Shown here in pieces: positions 32,935 through 41,193 of a DNA stretch of 64,000 nucleotides. Under the pieces are notes generated by a model. It saw only the letters and a list, made by a program, of their open reading frames with translations. It had not been told where the DNA came from and did not search any database. Position 1 is the stretch's first letter. Each line of letters opens with the position of its first letter. Source of the DNA: Clostridiales bacterium (GTDB lineage: Bacteria > Bacillota > Clostridia > Lachnospirales > Lachnospiraceae); assembly GCA_018374355.1 (NCBI GenBank), contig JAHAFI010000012.1:1-64000 (forward strand). Reading direction: 5' to 3'. Position numbers and translations under genes: made by a program.

Positions 32935-34359
32935 ATGAAGTTTCGTTGGGACAAAAAATACTTACAATGGGGATTGACAGCATTCTGCGTCGTTGCTGCC
33001 AGCATGCTGTTTTATTTCGGCATTTTCCATATGGATACCTTAAAACAGGGATTAAGCAAAATCTATGAGATTTTGACTCCCATTATCTATGCAGCCATTA
33101 TTTCTTATATTTTATGGCCAATCATCCGTTTTATGGAAAAAACGGTAATCTACCGTTTATGTGAGCTGAAGAAATGGAATCCGACTAAAAAAGTTCGGAA
33201 GGTGATTCGCATGTTTTGCGTTATTGTATCCCTGCTTCTGTTTTTCCTGCTTATTTACGGTCTTTTATCCATGCTGGTACCGGAAATCATAAACAGTATC
33301 ACCAATATCGTAGAAAGCTTTCCCCGCTATATCAATAATATCGAACATTGGATGGATGATCTGCTGAAAAACACTCCGGAGCTTGCTACGAATTCCAATA
33401 TGATTTTTTCCAAAATTTTTGCTCAGGCAGAATCATGGCTGTCGAATGACCTGCTTCCCCAGATTAACAGCGTGGTAAAAAATTTCTCTTCAGGATTTTT
33501 CGGTGTACTGACATTTTTGAAGAATTTTCTGATTGGAGCGATGATTTCCATCTATTTGCTGTATGGAAAAGAAACCTATGTTGCCCATGGAAAACAGTTT
33601 TTGTACTGTATTTTCCGTCCGGAGACTTCCAATAATATTATTCGTGATCTTCAGTTTATCGATAAAACATTTGGTGGTTTTATTGTAGGTAAAATCCTTG
33701 ACTCTATTATCATCGGTATTTTGTGCTACATCGGAACCGTTTTACTGAATCTTCCCTATGCACTGCTGATCAGCGTAGTAGTAGGAGTGACCAATGTAAT
33801 TCCATTTTTTGGTCCTTATCTGGGTGCAGTTCCAAGCGCATTCCTGATTCTTCTGGTAAATCCGGTGCAGTGTATTTACTTTGTACTCTTTATTCTGGTT
33901 TTACAGCAGTTTGACGGCAATTTCCTTGGACCGAAAATTCTCGGAGGTTCTACCGGATTATCCAGTTTTATGGTTATTGTAGCCATTTTGGTAGGCGGTG
34001 GGCTGTTCGGTATCGTAGGTATGTTTATCGGTGTACCTGCCTGTGCCGTAATTTGTACAATTTTGCGTAATCTTATCAGAATCCGTCTGGAGAAAAAGAA
34101 ACTGCCTGCAGATGTGAAGGCTTATCAGGATATTGATCATCTGGATGCGGAAACACTGAAGCCGGTATACAAAACCAATCAGGAATCCAATCCGAAAGAA
34201 GCGTTTAGCAGCTACAGGAAAATACGGATTCACATGCCGGATATTCCTCACCGTTCTCCATTCCAGAAAGCTTCTCCGGAAGAAGAACAGAATGCTAAAA
34301 CAGAAGATTCTTCTGAGAATCCATCAAAAAAAGAAAGCGAGCAAAATAAACAGCCATGA
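32935..34359 (+). CDS. AI-2E family transporter
   Basis: 474 residues with about eight transmembrane helices in the PerM/AI-2E arrangement. The central loop and helices contain GVTNVIPFFGPYLGAVPSAF and QQFDGNFLGPKILGG. The last 90 residues are a hydrophilic tail rich in Glu, Lys, Ser and Gln, longer than usual. Family members include AI-2 exporters and Na+/H+ antiporters, so the substrate is open. ACTGGAGG lies 5 bases upstream of the ATG. It overlaps dtd by 4 bases. Confidence 0.88.
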   Translation: MKFRWDKKYLQWGLTAFCVVAASMLFYFGIFHMDTLKQGLSKIYEILTPIIYAAIISYILWPIIRFMEKTVIYRLCELKKWNPTKKVRKVIRMFCVIVSLLLFFLLIYGLLSMLVPEIINSITNIVESFPRYINNIEHWMDDLLKNTPELATNSNMIFSKIFAQAESWLSNDLLPQINSVVKNFSSGFFGVLTFLKNFLIGAMISIYLLYGKETYVAHGKQFLYCIFRPETSNNIIRDLQFIDKTFGGFIVGKILDSIIIGILCYIGTVLLNLPYALLISVVVGVTNVIPFFGPYLGAVPSAFLILLVNPVQCIYFVLFILVLQQFDGNFLGPKILGGSTGLSSFMVIVAILVGGGLFGIVGMFIGVPACAVICTILRNLIRIRLEKKKLPADVKAYQDIDHLDAETLKPVYKTNQESNPKEAFSSYRKIRIHMPDIPHRSPFQKASPEEEQNAKTEDSSENPSKKESEQNKQP

Positions 34360-34808
34360 AATTAGTAATACAGAGAGTGACAAGTGCAAGTGTTGATGTT
34401 GGCGGCGTTACCATCGGAAAAATCGGGAAAGGCTTTTTGGTGTTTGTAGGTATCGGCAACCAAGATACCAAACAAACTGTCGATAAATTTTTAAAAAAAA
34501 TGCTGGGACTGCGTATTTTTGAAGATGAGGAGGGGAAGACCAACCTGTCTCTTCATGATGTAAATGGAGAACTTTTGCTGATTTCCCAGTTTACCCTTTA
34601 TGCCAACTGCCGAAAGGGCAACCGCCCAAGTTTTATAGAAGCAGGTTCTCCTGATTTGGCAAACGAACTATATGAATATATGATAGCAGAGGCCGGTAAG
34701 CAGCTTTCTGTAGTAGAGAAAGGGGAATTTGGCGCTGATATGAAAGTATCACTGGTCAATGACGGGCCATTTACTGTGATATTGGATGACAATACATTTT
34801 CATCTTGA
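34356..34808 (+). CDS. dtd: D-aminoacyl-tRNA deacylase Dtd
   Basis: 150 residues, full family length. It hydrolyses D-aminoacyl-tRNAs such as D-Tyr-tRNA and mischarged Gly-tRNA(Ala). The motifs LLISQFTLYANCRKGNRPSF (SQxxL active site) and SLVNDGPFTVILD (GPxT) are both intact. Start ATG 34356 overlaps the stop of the transporter gene. Confidence 0.95.
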   Translation: MKLVIQRVTSASVDVGGVTIGKIGKGFLVFVGIGNQDTKQTVDKFLKKMLGLRIFEDEEGKTNLSLHDVNGELLLISQFTLYANCRKGNRPSFIEAGSPDLANELYEYMIAEAGKQLSVVEKGEFGADMKVSLVNDGPFTVILDDNTFSS

Positions 34809-34848
34809 ACACCAAACAGGTTTAACCATTATTTTAGGAGGAAAAGTC

Positions 34849-36501
34849 TTGAAAAAGAAATCACTAATTGTATGGGGATTGACTGCAGCAATGTTATGCT
34901 GGCCTGTTTCCTATGCCCATGCAGCAGAATATGAAAAAGTACAGCAGATGCCCTCCCAGCCAGCAGCCGACATCACAGAAGCATCTGAAAACAATGATTC
35001 CACTGAAAATGACGCAGACACCGAAAACAATGATTCCGCTGATTCCGCTGATTCTGATCACGAATCTGACAATACTGTGCCTATTCCTGAACCGGTTTAT
35101 ACAGAAGGCTGGATCACAACCGCTAATGGAAACCGCTGGCAGAAAAAAGATGGAAGTATTGCTTGTAATGCATGGGTAACGTCAAATGGAAAAAAATATT
35201 ATCTCGGACATGATGGTGCTGTTCAGACCGGTTGGCTGCAACTGGATTCTAAATGGTATTATCTGAATGCTGACGGAACTGCCGCAGAAAACTGTTGGAT
35301 TGATACATACTATATAGATTCTAATGGAATATGGGATACTTCCAAAACGTGGCATCAGCCCGGATGGCAGAAAAATCGTACCGGCTGGTGGTGGCAAGAT
35401 GAAGATGGTTCTTATCCTGCTGCGCAGTGGAAACTTATCCATCATACATGGTACTATTTCTTCCCATCCGGTTATATGGCAACCGGATGGCAGTATATAA
35501 ACGGTTCTTGGTATTATCTGGCTCCCTCTGGCGCCATGGCAACCGGATGGCAGTACATAAACGGCACATGGTATTATCTAAATCCATCCGGTGCCATGAC
35601 TACTGGATGGCAGTACATAAATGGTACATGGTATTATCTGAATTCCTCCGGCGCTATGACTACCGGATGGCAGTATATAAATGATAAGTGGTATTATCTG
35701 ACATCCTCCGGCGCTATGGCAACCGGATGGCAGTATATAAACGGTTCTTGGTATTATCTGAATCCATCCGGCGCTATGACTACCGGATGGCAGTATATAA
35801 ATAATAAGTGGTATTATCTGGATGCCTCAGGCGCTATGACTACCGGATGGCGGCTCATAAACGGAATCTGGTATTACCTGAATGGATCCGGAGACATGGC
35901 AACCGGATGGCTTTCTCTCAAAAACATTTATTATTATCTGGAAGACTCCGGAGCTATGGCTCAAAATATTTGGAAAGAAATGGACGGGAAATGGTACTAT
36001 TTCACTAGTAGCGGAGCTATGGCAAGGAACACATGGATTGGAGAGTGTTATGTTGATAATACTGGTGCATGGATTGAAAATCCAGACACGGACAATTTAT
36101 TTATATGGCCCTGTCCCGGATACACCACAGTTACCAGTGATTACGGATACAGAGGACAACCGGCTTCTGGTGCCTCCACTTATCATAAAGGCATCGATAT
36201 AGGCGCTCCCCATGGGGCGGCGATTGTTGCTTCTTCTCATGGAACGGTTCAGGCTTACGGATATAATTCCAGCATGGGAAACTATGTGAAGCTTAAACAT
36301 GCCAATGGTACTGTATCCGTATCTATGCATATGAGCAGCATTGCAACTACAATCTCAACCGGTAAAAGTATTTCAGCAGGCTCAGTAATCGGATATGTAG
36401 GTTCCACGGGCGTATCTACAGGTGCACATCTGCACTTTTCCATTATGGTTGGCAATTCCTACGTTTCACCATGGGATTATCTATCCCGTCCAAATATCTA
36501 A
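34849..36501 (+). CDS. Secreted M23 peptidase with choline-binding-type repeats
   Basis: 550 residues from TTG 34849, after TAGGAGGAAAAG. The signal peptide (1-26, ending SYAHAAEY) is followed by an acidic Asn/Asp/Ser-rich linker to residue 80. Ten or so 20-residue cell-wall-binding repeats (TGWQYINGSWYYLxPSGAMA) lie at about 90-400. The C-terminal M23 (LytM) domain has HKGID (H446, D450) and HLHFS (about 527-529) as zinc ligands. It is predicted to bind wall polymers and cleave peptidoglycan peptide bonds outside the cell. It lies 40 bases after dtd. Confidence 0.9.
   Translation: MKKKSLIVWGLTAAMLCWPVSYAHAAEYEKVQQMPSQPAADITEASENNDSTENDADTENNDSADSADSDHESDNTVPIPEPVYTEGWITTANGNRWQKKDGSIACNAWVTSNGKKYYLGHDGAVQTGWLQLDSKWYYLNADGTAAENCWIDTYYIDSNGIWDTSKTWHQPGWQKNRTGWWWQDEDGSYPAAQWKLIHHTWYYFFPSGYMATGWQYINGSWYYLAPSGAMATGWQYINGTWYYLNPSGAMTTGWQYINGTWYYLNSSGAMTTGWQYINDKWYYLTSSGAMATGWQYINGSWYYLNPSGAMTTGWQYINNKWYYLDASGAMTTGWRLINGIWYYLNGSGDMATGWLSLKNIYYYLEDSGAMAQNIWKEMDGKWYYFTSSGAMARNTWIGECYVDNTGAWIENPDTDNLFIWPCPGYTTVTSDYGYRGQPASGASTYHKGIDIGAPHGAAIVASSHGTVQAYGYNSSMGNYVKLKHANGTVSVSMHMSSIATTISTGKSISAGSVIGYVGSTGVSTGAHLHFSIMVGNSYVSPWDYLSRPNI
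35461..35940 (+). repeat. 60-bp tandem repeats within the M23 gene
   Basis: Eight in-phase 60-bp units encode the 20-residue cell-wall-binding repeat, of which seven are close at DNA level (ACCGGATGGCAGTATATAAA recurs). The last unit is more diverged. The exact period and the near-identity of neighbours suggest unit gain and loss by recombination. Confidence 0.9.
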
Positions 36502-36515
36502 TGAAGTCTTTATTC

Positions 36516-36550
36516 AAAACGAGGTGTATCCCATCGATATACCTCGTTTT
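36516..36550. terminator. Bidirectional terminator between M23 gene and xer gene
   Basis: AAAACGAGGTGTAT (36517-36530) pairs with ATATACCTCGTTTT (36537-36550), with one bulged position and a short loop, giving T-runs on both strands between convergent genes. Confidence 0.8.
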
Positions 36551-36577
36551 CTAAATTTAATCAATTTTCTAACTATT

Positions 36578-37636
36578 CTATTTTTCTTCTCTCAAACGAA
36601 CAGCAGAAGCAGCTTTTCTCCGCCTTTCATCACCGATTGCAGCATAATGCTTTCTGGTCGTATTAACATCCTTATGTCCCAAAACATCCGCCACAAGATA
36701 AATATCCCCTGTTTCCTGATAAAGAGCTGTACCATAGGTACTTCTCAGTTTATGAGGAGTGATTTTTTTTGCTGTCGTGACTTCTTGGGAATATTTTTTT
36801 ACCAGATTTTCCACAGCCTGTACCCCCATCCGCTTACGCTGGGTAGAGTAGAAGAGCGCATGCTCGTGGCCGGCCACTGGCGTGATACCTTCCCGTACCT
36901 CCAGATATTTTTTTAGAGCCTGTTCCACCTCTTCACCAAAATAGACGAACATCTCATTCCCGCCTTTACGTCTCACCTTGAGCGCGTTATTCTTAAAATC
37001 AATATCGTCCAAATCAAGCCCCACACATTCCGAAACCCGGATACCGGTTCCAAGCAGGAGAGTAATAAGCGCCAGATCCCGCTCCTTGGTTTTTTCATAG
37101 TAAACCTTTTTCTGTCCCGTAAGCTGGTCACCACAATGTTCCACATAATCGAGAAATAGTGCAACCTCATCCGCATCAAGACGAATAATAGCTTTCTCAT
37201 GAATCTTTGGCATATCTACCAATACGGTGGGGTTTGTTTTAATCATTTCATGTTTGAAATAATATGCATAAAAGCTTCTCAAGGCCGAAATTTTGCGTTT
37301 TAAGCCACGTTCGCCGTTTGTGGTATAAGAATCCTCATGATCCCGGTAAGCCTTCAAATATTCCATATATTCCTCGATATCCAGAGCCTGAATCTGATCC
37401 AAAACCTCTACAGTAAAATCAGAAATCTGAAAATCCCGAAAGGAGGGATTTTCATGAATCAAAAACTGGAAAAAAATACGGATATCATAAGCATAGGAAA
37501 TTCTGGTTTTTGTAGTTGTAGTTGAATCGATTGCGCGGAAATAATCCTTTACAAACGGAGGCAGCGTTTTCAAAACCTCGCGCAGCCGCAGAATATTCTG
37601 GACGTCTGTCTGGTCATGGTAAGTAATACGTTCCAT
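36578..37636 (-). CDS. Xer-type tyrosine recombinase
   Basis: 352 residues. An N-terminal SAM-like core-binding domain (about 15-135) is followed by a catalytic domain with the full tyrosine-recombinase set: R200 (LGTGIRVSE), K224, H295 and R298 (HKLR), H321 (LGHKD) and nucleophile Y331. The length and single-copy setting match chromosomal XerA/XerC-type dimer resolvases. No phage or element genes flank it, so an integrase role is less likely. Its ribosome-binding site is AAAGGAAAA. Confidence 0.88.
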   Translation of the reverse strand: MERITYHDQTDVQNILRLREVLKTLPPFVKDYFRAIDSTTTTKTRISYAYDIRIFFQFLIHENPSFRDFQISDFTVEVLDQIQALDIEEYMEYLKAYRDHEDSYTTNGERGLKRKISALRSFYAYYFKHEMIKTNPTVLVDMPKIHEKAIIRLDADEVALFLDYVEHCGDQLTGQKKVYYEKTKERDLALITLLLGTGIRVSECVGLDLDDIDFKNNALKVRRKGGNEMFVYFGEEVEQALKKYLEVREGITPVAGHEHALFYSTQRKRMGVQAVENLVKKYSQEVTTAKKITPHKLRSTYGTALYQETGDIYLVADVLGHKDVNTTRKHYAAIGDERRRKAASAVRLREEK

Positions 37637-37728
37637 AATTTTTCCTTTCTTTAAGCCGTTCTAAATGTTAAATTGTATATTGCAGATATAAAGATAAATA
37701 ATCATAGAATTTACCTTAAATCATTGAA

Positions 37729-37758
37729 AGTATAGCATATGGAATCTTTCCCTGTCAA
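37729..37758 (-). promoter_or_regulatory. SigmaA promoter of the xer gene
   Basis: On the minus strand, TTGACA (37758-37753), 18-bp spacer, TATACT (37734-37729). The leader is about 90 bases and AT-rich. Confidence 0.65.
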
Positions 37759-37802
37759 TCTATTTGGAAAACTTGTGTTTGTCGTATAGATGTATAGATC
37801 TA

Positions 37803-37848
37803 AATTAGAAAGGCTTTCGTGAAAAAACACGTTCCAGCCTTTCTAATT
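37803..37848 (-). terminator. Hairpin downstream of the LysM gene
   Basis: AATTAGAAAGGCT (37803-37815, counted from the middle of the A/T run) pairs with AGCCTTTCTAATT (37836-37848), a 13-bp perfect stem that begins 33 bases after the LysM gene stop. The T-tract is short. Confidence 0.6.
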
Positions 37849-37880
37849 CTGTCTGTTTTCCTTCAACTTCTGTCCATAAT

Positions 37881-38228
37881 CTATTTGAACTCTTCCGAAT
37901 AATATGGCACACAAATGGTAATCCCATATGGCAGTTCGTCATCCATCAGACCGTTGATGGCTTTTACCTCATCCATATAATCCCGTACATCTGAATATTC
38001 TTCACTGACATACTTCTGGGAAATTTCCCATAATGTGTCGTCTCTGTCTACATAAACACTGGTGTAATATTTGTAACGGTCCGGTTCATCTGCTCTGACA
38101 TCTATAGCTGTTATCTTCAGGAAAAATCCTATCGCCAATACCGCCATAACCGCTGCCAAAATGACCGTATGTACTTTTTTATATCCTTTGTTCCTTCTTT
38201 TTTTGCTTGTTCTGTTTGTTCCTTTCAT
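37881..38228 (-). CDS. LysM membrane protein, YneA-like SOS division inhibitor candidate
   Basis: 115 residues from ATG 38228, preceded by GGAGGG. A basic N-terminus (TSKKRRNKGYKK) leads into one transmembrane helix (about 20-40). An extracellular LysM domain then spans about residues 55-110 (YVDRDDTLWEISQKY ... ELPYGITICVPYY). Size, topology and divergent position beside lexA match B. subtilis YneA, the LexA-controlled division suppressor. Its promoter is overlapped by LexA-box-like sites. The role is inferred from architecture and context, not from close sequence identity. Confidence 0.8.
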   Translation of the reverse strand: MKGTNRTSKKRRNKGYKKVHTVILAAVMAVLAIGFFLKITAIDVRADEPDRYKYYTSVYVDRDDTLWEISQKYVSEEYSDVRDYMDEVKAINGLMDDELPYGITICVPYYSEEFK

Positions 38229-38333
38229 CCTGTGACCCTCCACACATTCTACAGTAATTTTTTTATCCTTTTCTCTGTTCAGAACCCGTCTGTCGTGAAT
38301 CCGGATGTTGCCTTTATAAACATCTCAGATTTC

Positions 38334-38434
38334 GAATGCCCGTTCGTGAACATTTGTTCCTTTCATGGTTCTATTATATTCCACGAACAAACGTTTGTCA
38401 ACACTCTTTCGAAAAATTTTCGAACAAACTTTCG
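38334..38434. promoter_or_regulatory. Cluster of LexA (DinR/Cheo) box-like operators
   Basis: Four sites resemble the Gram-positive LexA consensus GAAC-N4-GTTC: GAATGCCCGTTC (38334-38345), GAACATTTGTTC (38348-38359, perfect), GAACAAACGTTT (38385-38396) and GAACAAACTTTC (38422-38433). The middle two cover the core and start region of the leftward LysM promoter; the fourth lies just upstream of the -35 box of the rightward lexA promoter. This implies LexA repression of both genes. Confidence 0.8.
38373..38401 (-). promoter_or_regulatory. Consensus sigmaA promoter of the LysM (yneA-like) gene
   Basis: On the minus strand, TTGACA (38401-38396), exactly 17-bp spacer, TATAAT (38378-38373): a perfect consensus promoter. 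A LexA-like box occupies the spacer and a perfect one lies just downstream, typical of a strong but tightly repressed SOS gene. Confidence 0.85.
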
Positions 38435-38443
38435 GAATATCTG

Positions 38444-38473
38444 TTTGCATTTTTCTGCTCCGTGTGTTATGAT
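38444..38473 (+). promoter_or_regulatory. Probable lexA promoter
   Basis: TTTGCA (38444-38449), 18-bp spacer, TATGAT (38468-38473), with a LexA-like box at 38422-38433 immediately upstream. Transcription would begin near 38480, at the edge of the dispersed element. Confidence 0.6.
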
Positions 38474-38483
38474 AAGAAAAACA

Positions 38484-38628
38484 TAACTATTCAGGACTCT
38501 GTCCTTCATAGTCACGAACACATGCACACACACTGCATTTCATGCAGTGCGGCGCTCGCATGTCTCGGGATTGCCTTGCAACTACCGCAAGGCAACACCT
38601 CGCGGGACAGTAACCCTATGAATAGCTG
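38484..38628 (-). repeat. Dispersed hairpin element, copy 3 (in lexA leader)
   Basis: Reverse-oriented copy of the 145-bp element. Ends are TAACTATTCAG (left) and ATGAATAGCT (right, degenerate). Hairpin B is identical to copy 2 (CACTGCAT/ATGCAGTG). Hairpin A keeps the stem TTGCCTTGC/GCAAGGCAA but has a longer, different loop. It lies between the lexA promoter and the lexA start, so it should be transcribed as part of the 5' untranslated region. Confidence 0.85.
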
Positions 38629-38633
38629 CAAAA

Positions 38634-38690
38634 ACATAACTATTCAGGACTCCGTCCTTCATAGTATCCGGATACGTCTTAGCGTATCTG
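38634..38690 (-). repeat. Truncated element copy 4
   Basis: ACATAACTATTCAGGACTCC and the following CTTCATAGT repeat the left end of copy 3 in direct tandem. It then runs into an unrelated small hairpin, GATACG/CGTATC, at about 38671-38688. The middle and right end of the element are missing. Confidence 0.65.
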
Positions 38691-38730
38691 TATCGTATTT
38701 TAGATTAATCATTACAGGGAGGAACAAGGG

Positions 38731-39351
38731 ATGGCTTACGGAAAGATTACCACTAAGCAGCAGGAAATATTAGAATATATCAAACATGAAATTATCAACA
38801 GAGGTTTTCCGCCGGCAGTACGTGAGATTTGTGAGGCTGTAAATCTGAAGTCCACATCTTCTGTCCATTCGCATCTGGAAACCTTAGAAAAGAACGGCTA
38901 TATCCGCCGTGACCCTACCAAACCACGTGCAATCGAGATTGTGGATGACAACTTTAATCTGGTGCGCCGGGAAATGGTAAATGTACCTATTGTTGGAAAG
39001 GTTGCTGCCGGAGAACCGCTTCTGGCCATCGAAAACATTGAAAGCTACTTCCCTATTCCGGCAGAATTCATGCCAAATGCTCAAACATTTATGCTGGTCG
39101 TACAGGGTGAAAGTATGATCAATGCCGGAATTCTGGATGGTGACCATGTCATTGTGGAACAGTGCTCTTCTGCAAGAAACGGGGATATGGTAGTTGCTCT
39201 TGTAGATGATTCGGCCACAGTAAAGACCTTCTATAAGGAAGACGGCTACTATCGCCTCCAGCCGGAAAACGATTATATGGACCCCATTATCGTCCGGGGA
39301 GACCTTCAGATTCTCGGAAAGGTTATCGGGGTGTTCCGTCTGATGCAGTAG
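38731..39351 (+). CDS. lexA: SOS repressor LexA
   Basis: 206 residues. The N-terminal winged helix (1-70) ends in the recognition region STSSVHSHLETLEKNGYIRR. The self-cleavage site A93-G94 lies in VAAGEP. The S24 catalytic pair is S128 (GESM) and K165 (ATVKTF). It represses SOS genes until RecA-stimulated self-cleavage. GGGAGGAACAAGGG precedes the ATG. Upstream are operator-like boxes, so it is autoregulated. The leader of about 250 bases carries one complete and one partial dispersed element. Confidence 0.97.
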   Translation: MAYGKITTKQQEILEYIKHEIINRGFPPAVREICEAVNLKSTSSVHSHLETLEKNGYIRRDPTKPRAIEIVDDNFNLVRREMVNVPIVGKVAAGEPLLAIENIESYFPIPAEFMPNAQTFMLVVQGESMINAGILDGDHVIVEQCSSARNGDMVVALVDDSATVKTFYKEDGYYRLQPENDYMDPIIVRGDLQILGKVIGVFRLMQ

Positions 39352-39460
39352 CCTGTTTACATAATCATATTATGCAAACAACTCCTTGCAGAATTCAGTA
39401 GTCCGACGAACCCCATACGGATAAACAGTTCAAGGACACCCAGTAAGTACTGTCTCTCAT

Positions 39461-39514
39461 ACAAAAGAGAAAACCCACCCGGAGTCTTTCAAAAAGAAAG
39501 TGTTCCGAGTGGGT
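39461..39514 (-). terminator. Terminator of the rplU-rsfS operon
   Basis: On the minus strand, ACCCACTCGGA and TCCGGGTGGGT flank a loop (plus-strand 39473-39483 with 39504-39514) and are followed by TTTTCTCTTTT. It lies 39 bases after the rsfS stop. The plus-strand lexA message could also use the stem, but lacks a T-run there. Confidence 0.75.
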
Positions 39515-39552
39515 CTTACATATTACTTATTTTTATTGCCTATTTTCACATT

Positions 39553-39906
39553 CTACTTCAGTTCTGCAACCTCGATAGATTTTCCGTCTCTCCAGATTCT
39601 TTCCAGATCATAGAACAGTCTGTTTTCTTCATCGAAGATATGAATTACGATATCGCCGTAATCCATTAAAATCCAATTTGCCGAGCTGTATCCTTCTACC
39701 TGCTTCACCGGATATCCAGCCTTGCCAAGTATTTCGTCCACGTTATCAGACAATGCCTGTACCTGACTGCGGTTGCTTCCGCTTGCAATGATAAAATAAT
39801 CAGCCAGAGAAGATACCTGTTCAATATCAATCACTTTGATATCGACAGCTTTCTTATCTTCCAGTGCTTCACATGCCATTGCTGCCATTTTTTTTGCTTC
39901 TGTCAT
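39553..39906 (-). CDS. rsfS: Ribosome silencing factor RsfS
   Basis: 117 residues, full length for the RsfS/DUF143 family. It binds L14 on the free 50S subunit and blocks subunit joining. Signatures: DIKVIDIEQVSSLADYFIIASGSNRSQVQAL and the late WILMDYGDIVIHIF. AAAGGAGGA precedes the ATG. Last gene of the conserved rplU-prp-rpmA-obgE-yhbY-nadD-yqeK-rsfS run. Confidence 0.95.
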   Translation of the reverse strand: MTEAKKMAAMACEALEDKKAVDIKVIDIEQVSSLADYFIIASGSNRSQVQALSDNVDEILGKAGYPVKQVEGYSSANWILMDYGDIVIHIFDEENRLFYDLERIWRDGKSIEVAELK

Positions 39907-39930
39907 ATACGGTTTCCTCCTTTTTGGAAA

Positions 39931-40518
39931 TCATTTTAGTACGGTTTCTTTATAATAATCATACGCTCTTTTTGTAGTCTGGTCAATGTCTTCCGGATGC
40001 TCATCCAGATATTCCAATGTATCCTTCAGAATCTCATACATACACCTGTCGAGATCCAGAAACGCCAGCCTGCGGATTTCAGGCAGCCGGGGAGCTTTAT
40101 CCCGGGCAGGCTCAATATAATCAGCAATATAGATGATCTTTTCCAGCACCGACATCTGTTCCTTTCCGGTTGTATGCCAGATGATGGAATCCAGAATTTC
40201 CTGATCCTTCACCCCGTATTTTTCCCGGGCAATCCATGCGCCGACCTTTGCATGAAGAAGAAAAGGATGCTTCTTTTCAAAATCTGTCACCGGAATATGG
40301 TTCTCTTTACAAATTTTAAATTTATCTTTGGATGATACACATTTTGCACAATCATGAAGAAGTCCTGCAAGTTGGGCTTTTTCCAGATCTGCGCCATAAG
40401 CCATAGCCATAGCGGCAGCCGTATGCATCACTCCTATGGTGTGCCACATTCTTTCTTCATCCAGATATTTTTTCAGCTTCTTCTCAATCTTTCGTAAATT
40501 AACTTTTGATTCATCCAT
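39931..40518 (-). CDS. yqeK: HD-domain hydrolase YqeK (Ap4A hydrolase family)
   Basis: 195 residues from ATG 40518, which has GGGAGGAAAA upstream; an earlier in-frame start overlaps nadD and lacks a site. The HD metal residues are in HTIGVMHTA, LLHDCAKCV, HPFLLHAKVGAWIA and ADYIEPARD. Bacterial YqeK proteins of this type cleave diadenosine tetraphosphate symmetrically. It sits directly after nadD, the usual order. Confidence 0.92.
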   Translation of the reverse strand: MDESKVNLRKIEKKLKKYLDEERMWHTIGVMHTAAAMAMAYGADLEKAQLAGLLHDCAKCVSSKDKFKICKENHIPVTDFEKKHPFLLHAKVGAWIAREKYGVKDQEILDSIIWHTTGKEQMSVLEKIIYIADYIEPARDKAPRLPEIRRLAFLDLDRCMYEILKDTLEYLDEHPEDIDQTTKRAYDYYKETVLK

Positions 40519-40550
40519 GGTTTTCCTCCCAAACAGCAAGTGCTCAGCCA

Positions 40551-41177
40551 TTACAGTGATTTCTGTTCCCCGCTGTATATTTTCTGCTTCTTGATATACG
40601 AATATACTTCATCAGGAATATAGTAACGGACCGCTTCTTTATTTCCGATCCATTCCCGCAGCATTTTGGAAGAAATATCCAGATTCGGTATATCCAGCGG
40701 ATAAAACTCCCCATGAAATTTTTCACTGAGAAAATCCATCTGCTTTTTCAAACGTTCTTTTCCCACATGATTCCGTCCCGCCACTAAAATACGGCAGGCC
40801 CTGCAGATTCTTTCCGGTTCCTTCCACTTGTCAAAATCAAACAAAGAATCACCACCGATAATAAAATAGTATTCAGCATCCCGATTTCGACCGTTTAAGC
40901 GCTCCAATGTGCGGTAGGTATAGGAATATCCCTCTGCATTCATTTCTTCCAGAGAAATGGCAAAATGCGGGTTTCCTGCAATCGCCCTTCGAACCATCTC
41001 CACCCGCTGCTCATCGGTCGCCCTGCCTTCGCGGTGAAGCTTGTGCGGTGGATTCCCGGAAGGCATAAACAGAATTTTGTCCAGTCCAAACTGTTCGTAC
41101 GCCTTCTCTCCTAAAATCAAATGTCCTATGTGAATGGGATCAAATGTCCCGCCCATAATTCCGATTTTTGTTTTCAT
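40551..41177 (-). CDS. nadD: Nicotinate-nucleotide adenylyltransferase NadD
   Basis: 208 residues. It makes nicotinate adenine dinucleotide from NaMN and ATP. The nucleotidyltransferase motif GGTFDPIHIGHL (10-21) and the C-terminal ISSKMLREWIG (SxTxxR-type) are intact; FMPSGNPPHK is a further signature. GGGGAGAG lies upstream. It lies 16 bases from yhbY. Confidence 0.96.
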   Translation of the reverse strand: MKTKIGIMGGTFDPIHIGHLILGEKAYEQFGLDKILFMPSGNPPHKLHREGRATDEQRVEMVRRAIAGNPHFAISLEEMNAEGYSYTYRTLERLNGRNRDAEYYFIIGGDSLFDFDKWKEPERICRACRILVAGRNHVGKERLKKQMDFLSEKFHGEFYPLDIPNLDISSKMLREWIGNKEAVRYYIPDEVYSYIKKQKIYSGEQKSL

Positions 41178-41193
41178 GCGCGTGTCTCTCCCC

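Noticed and set aside
36578..37636. Xer recombinase as integrase of a mobile element
   Set aside because: No att-like direct repeats, phage or conjugation genes nearby; the protein resembles chromosomal Xer enzymes.
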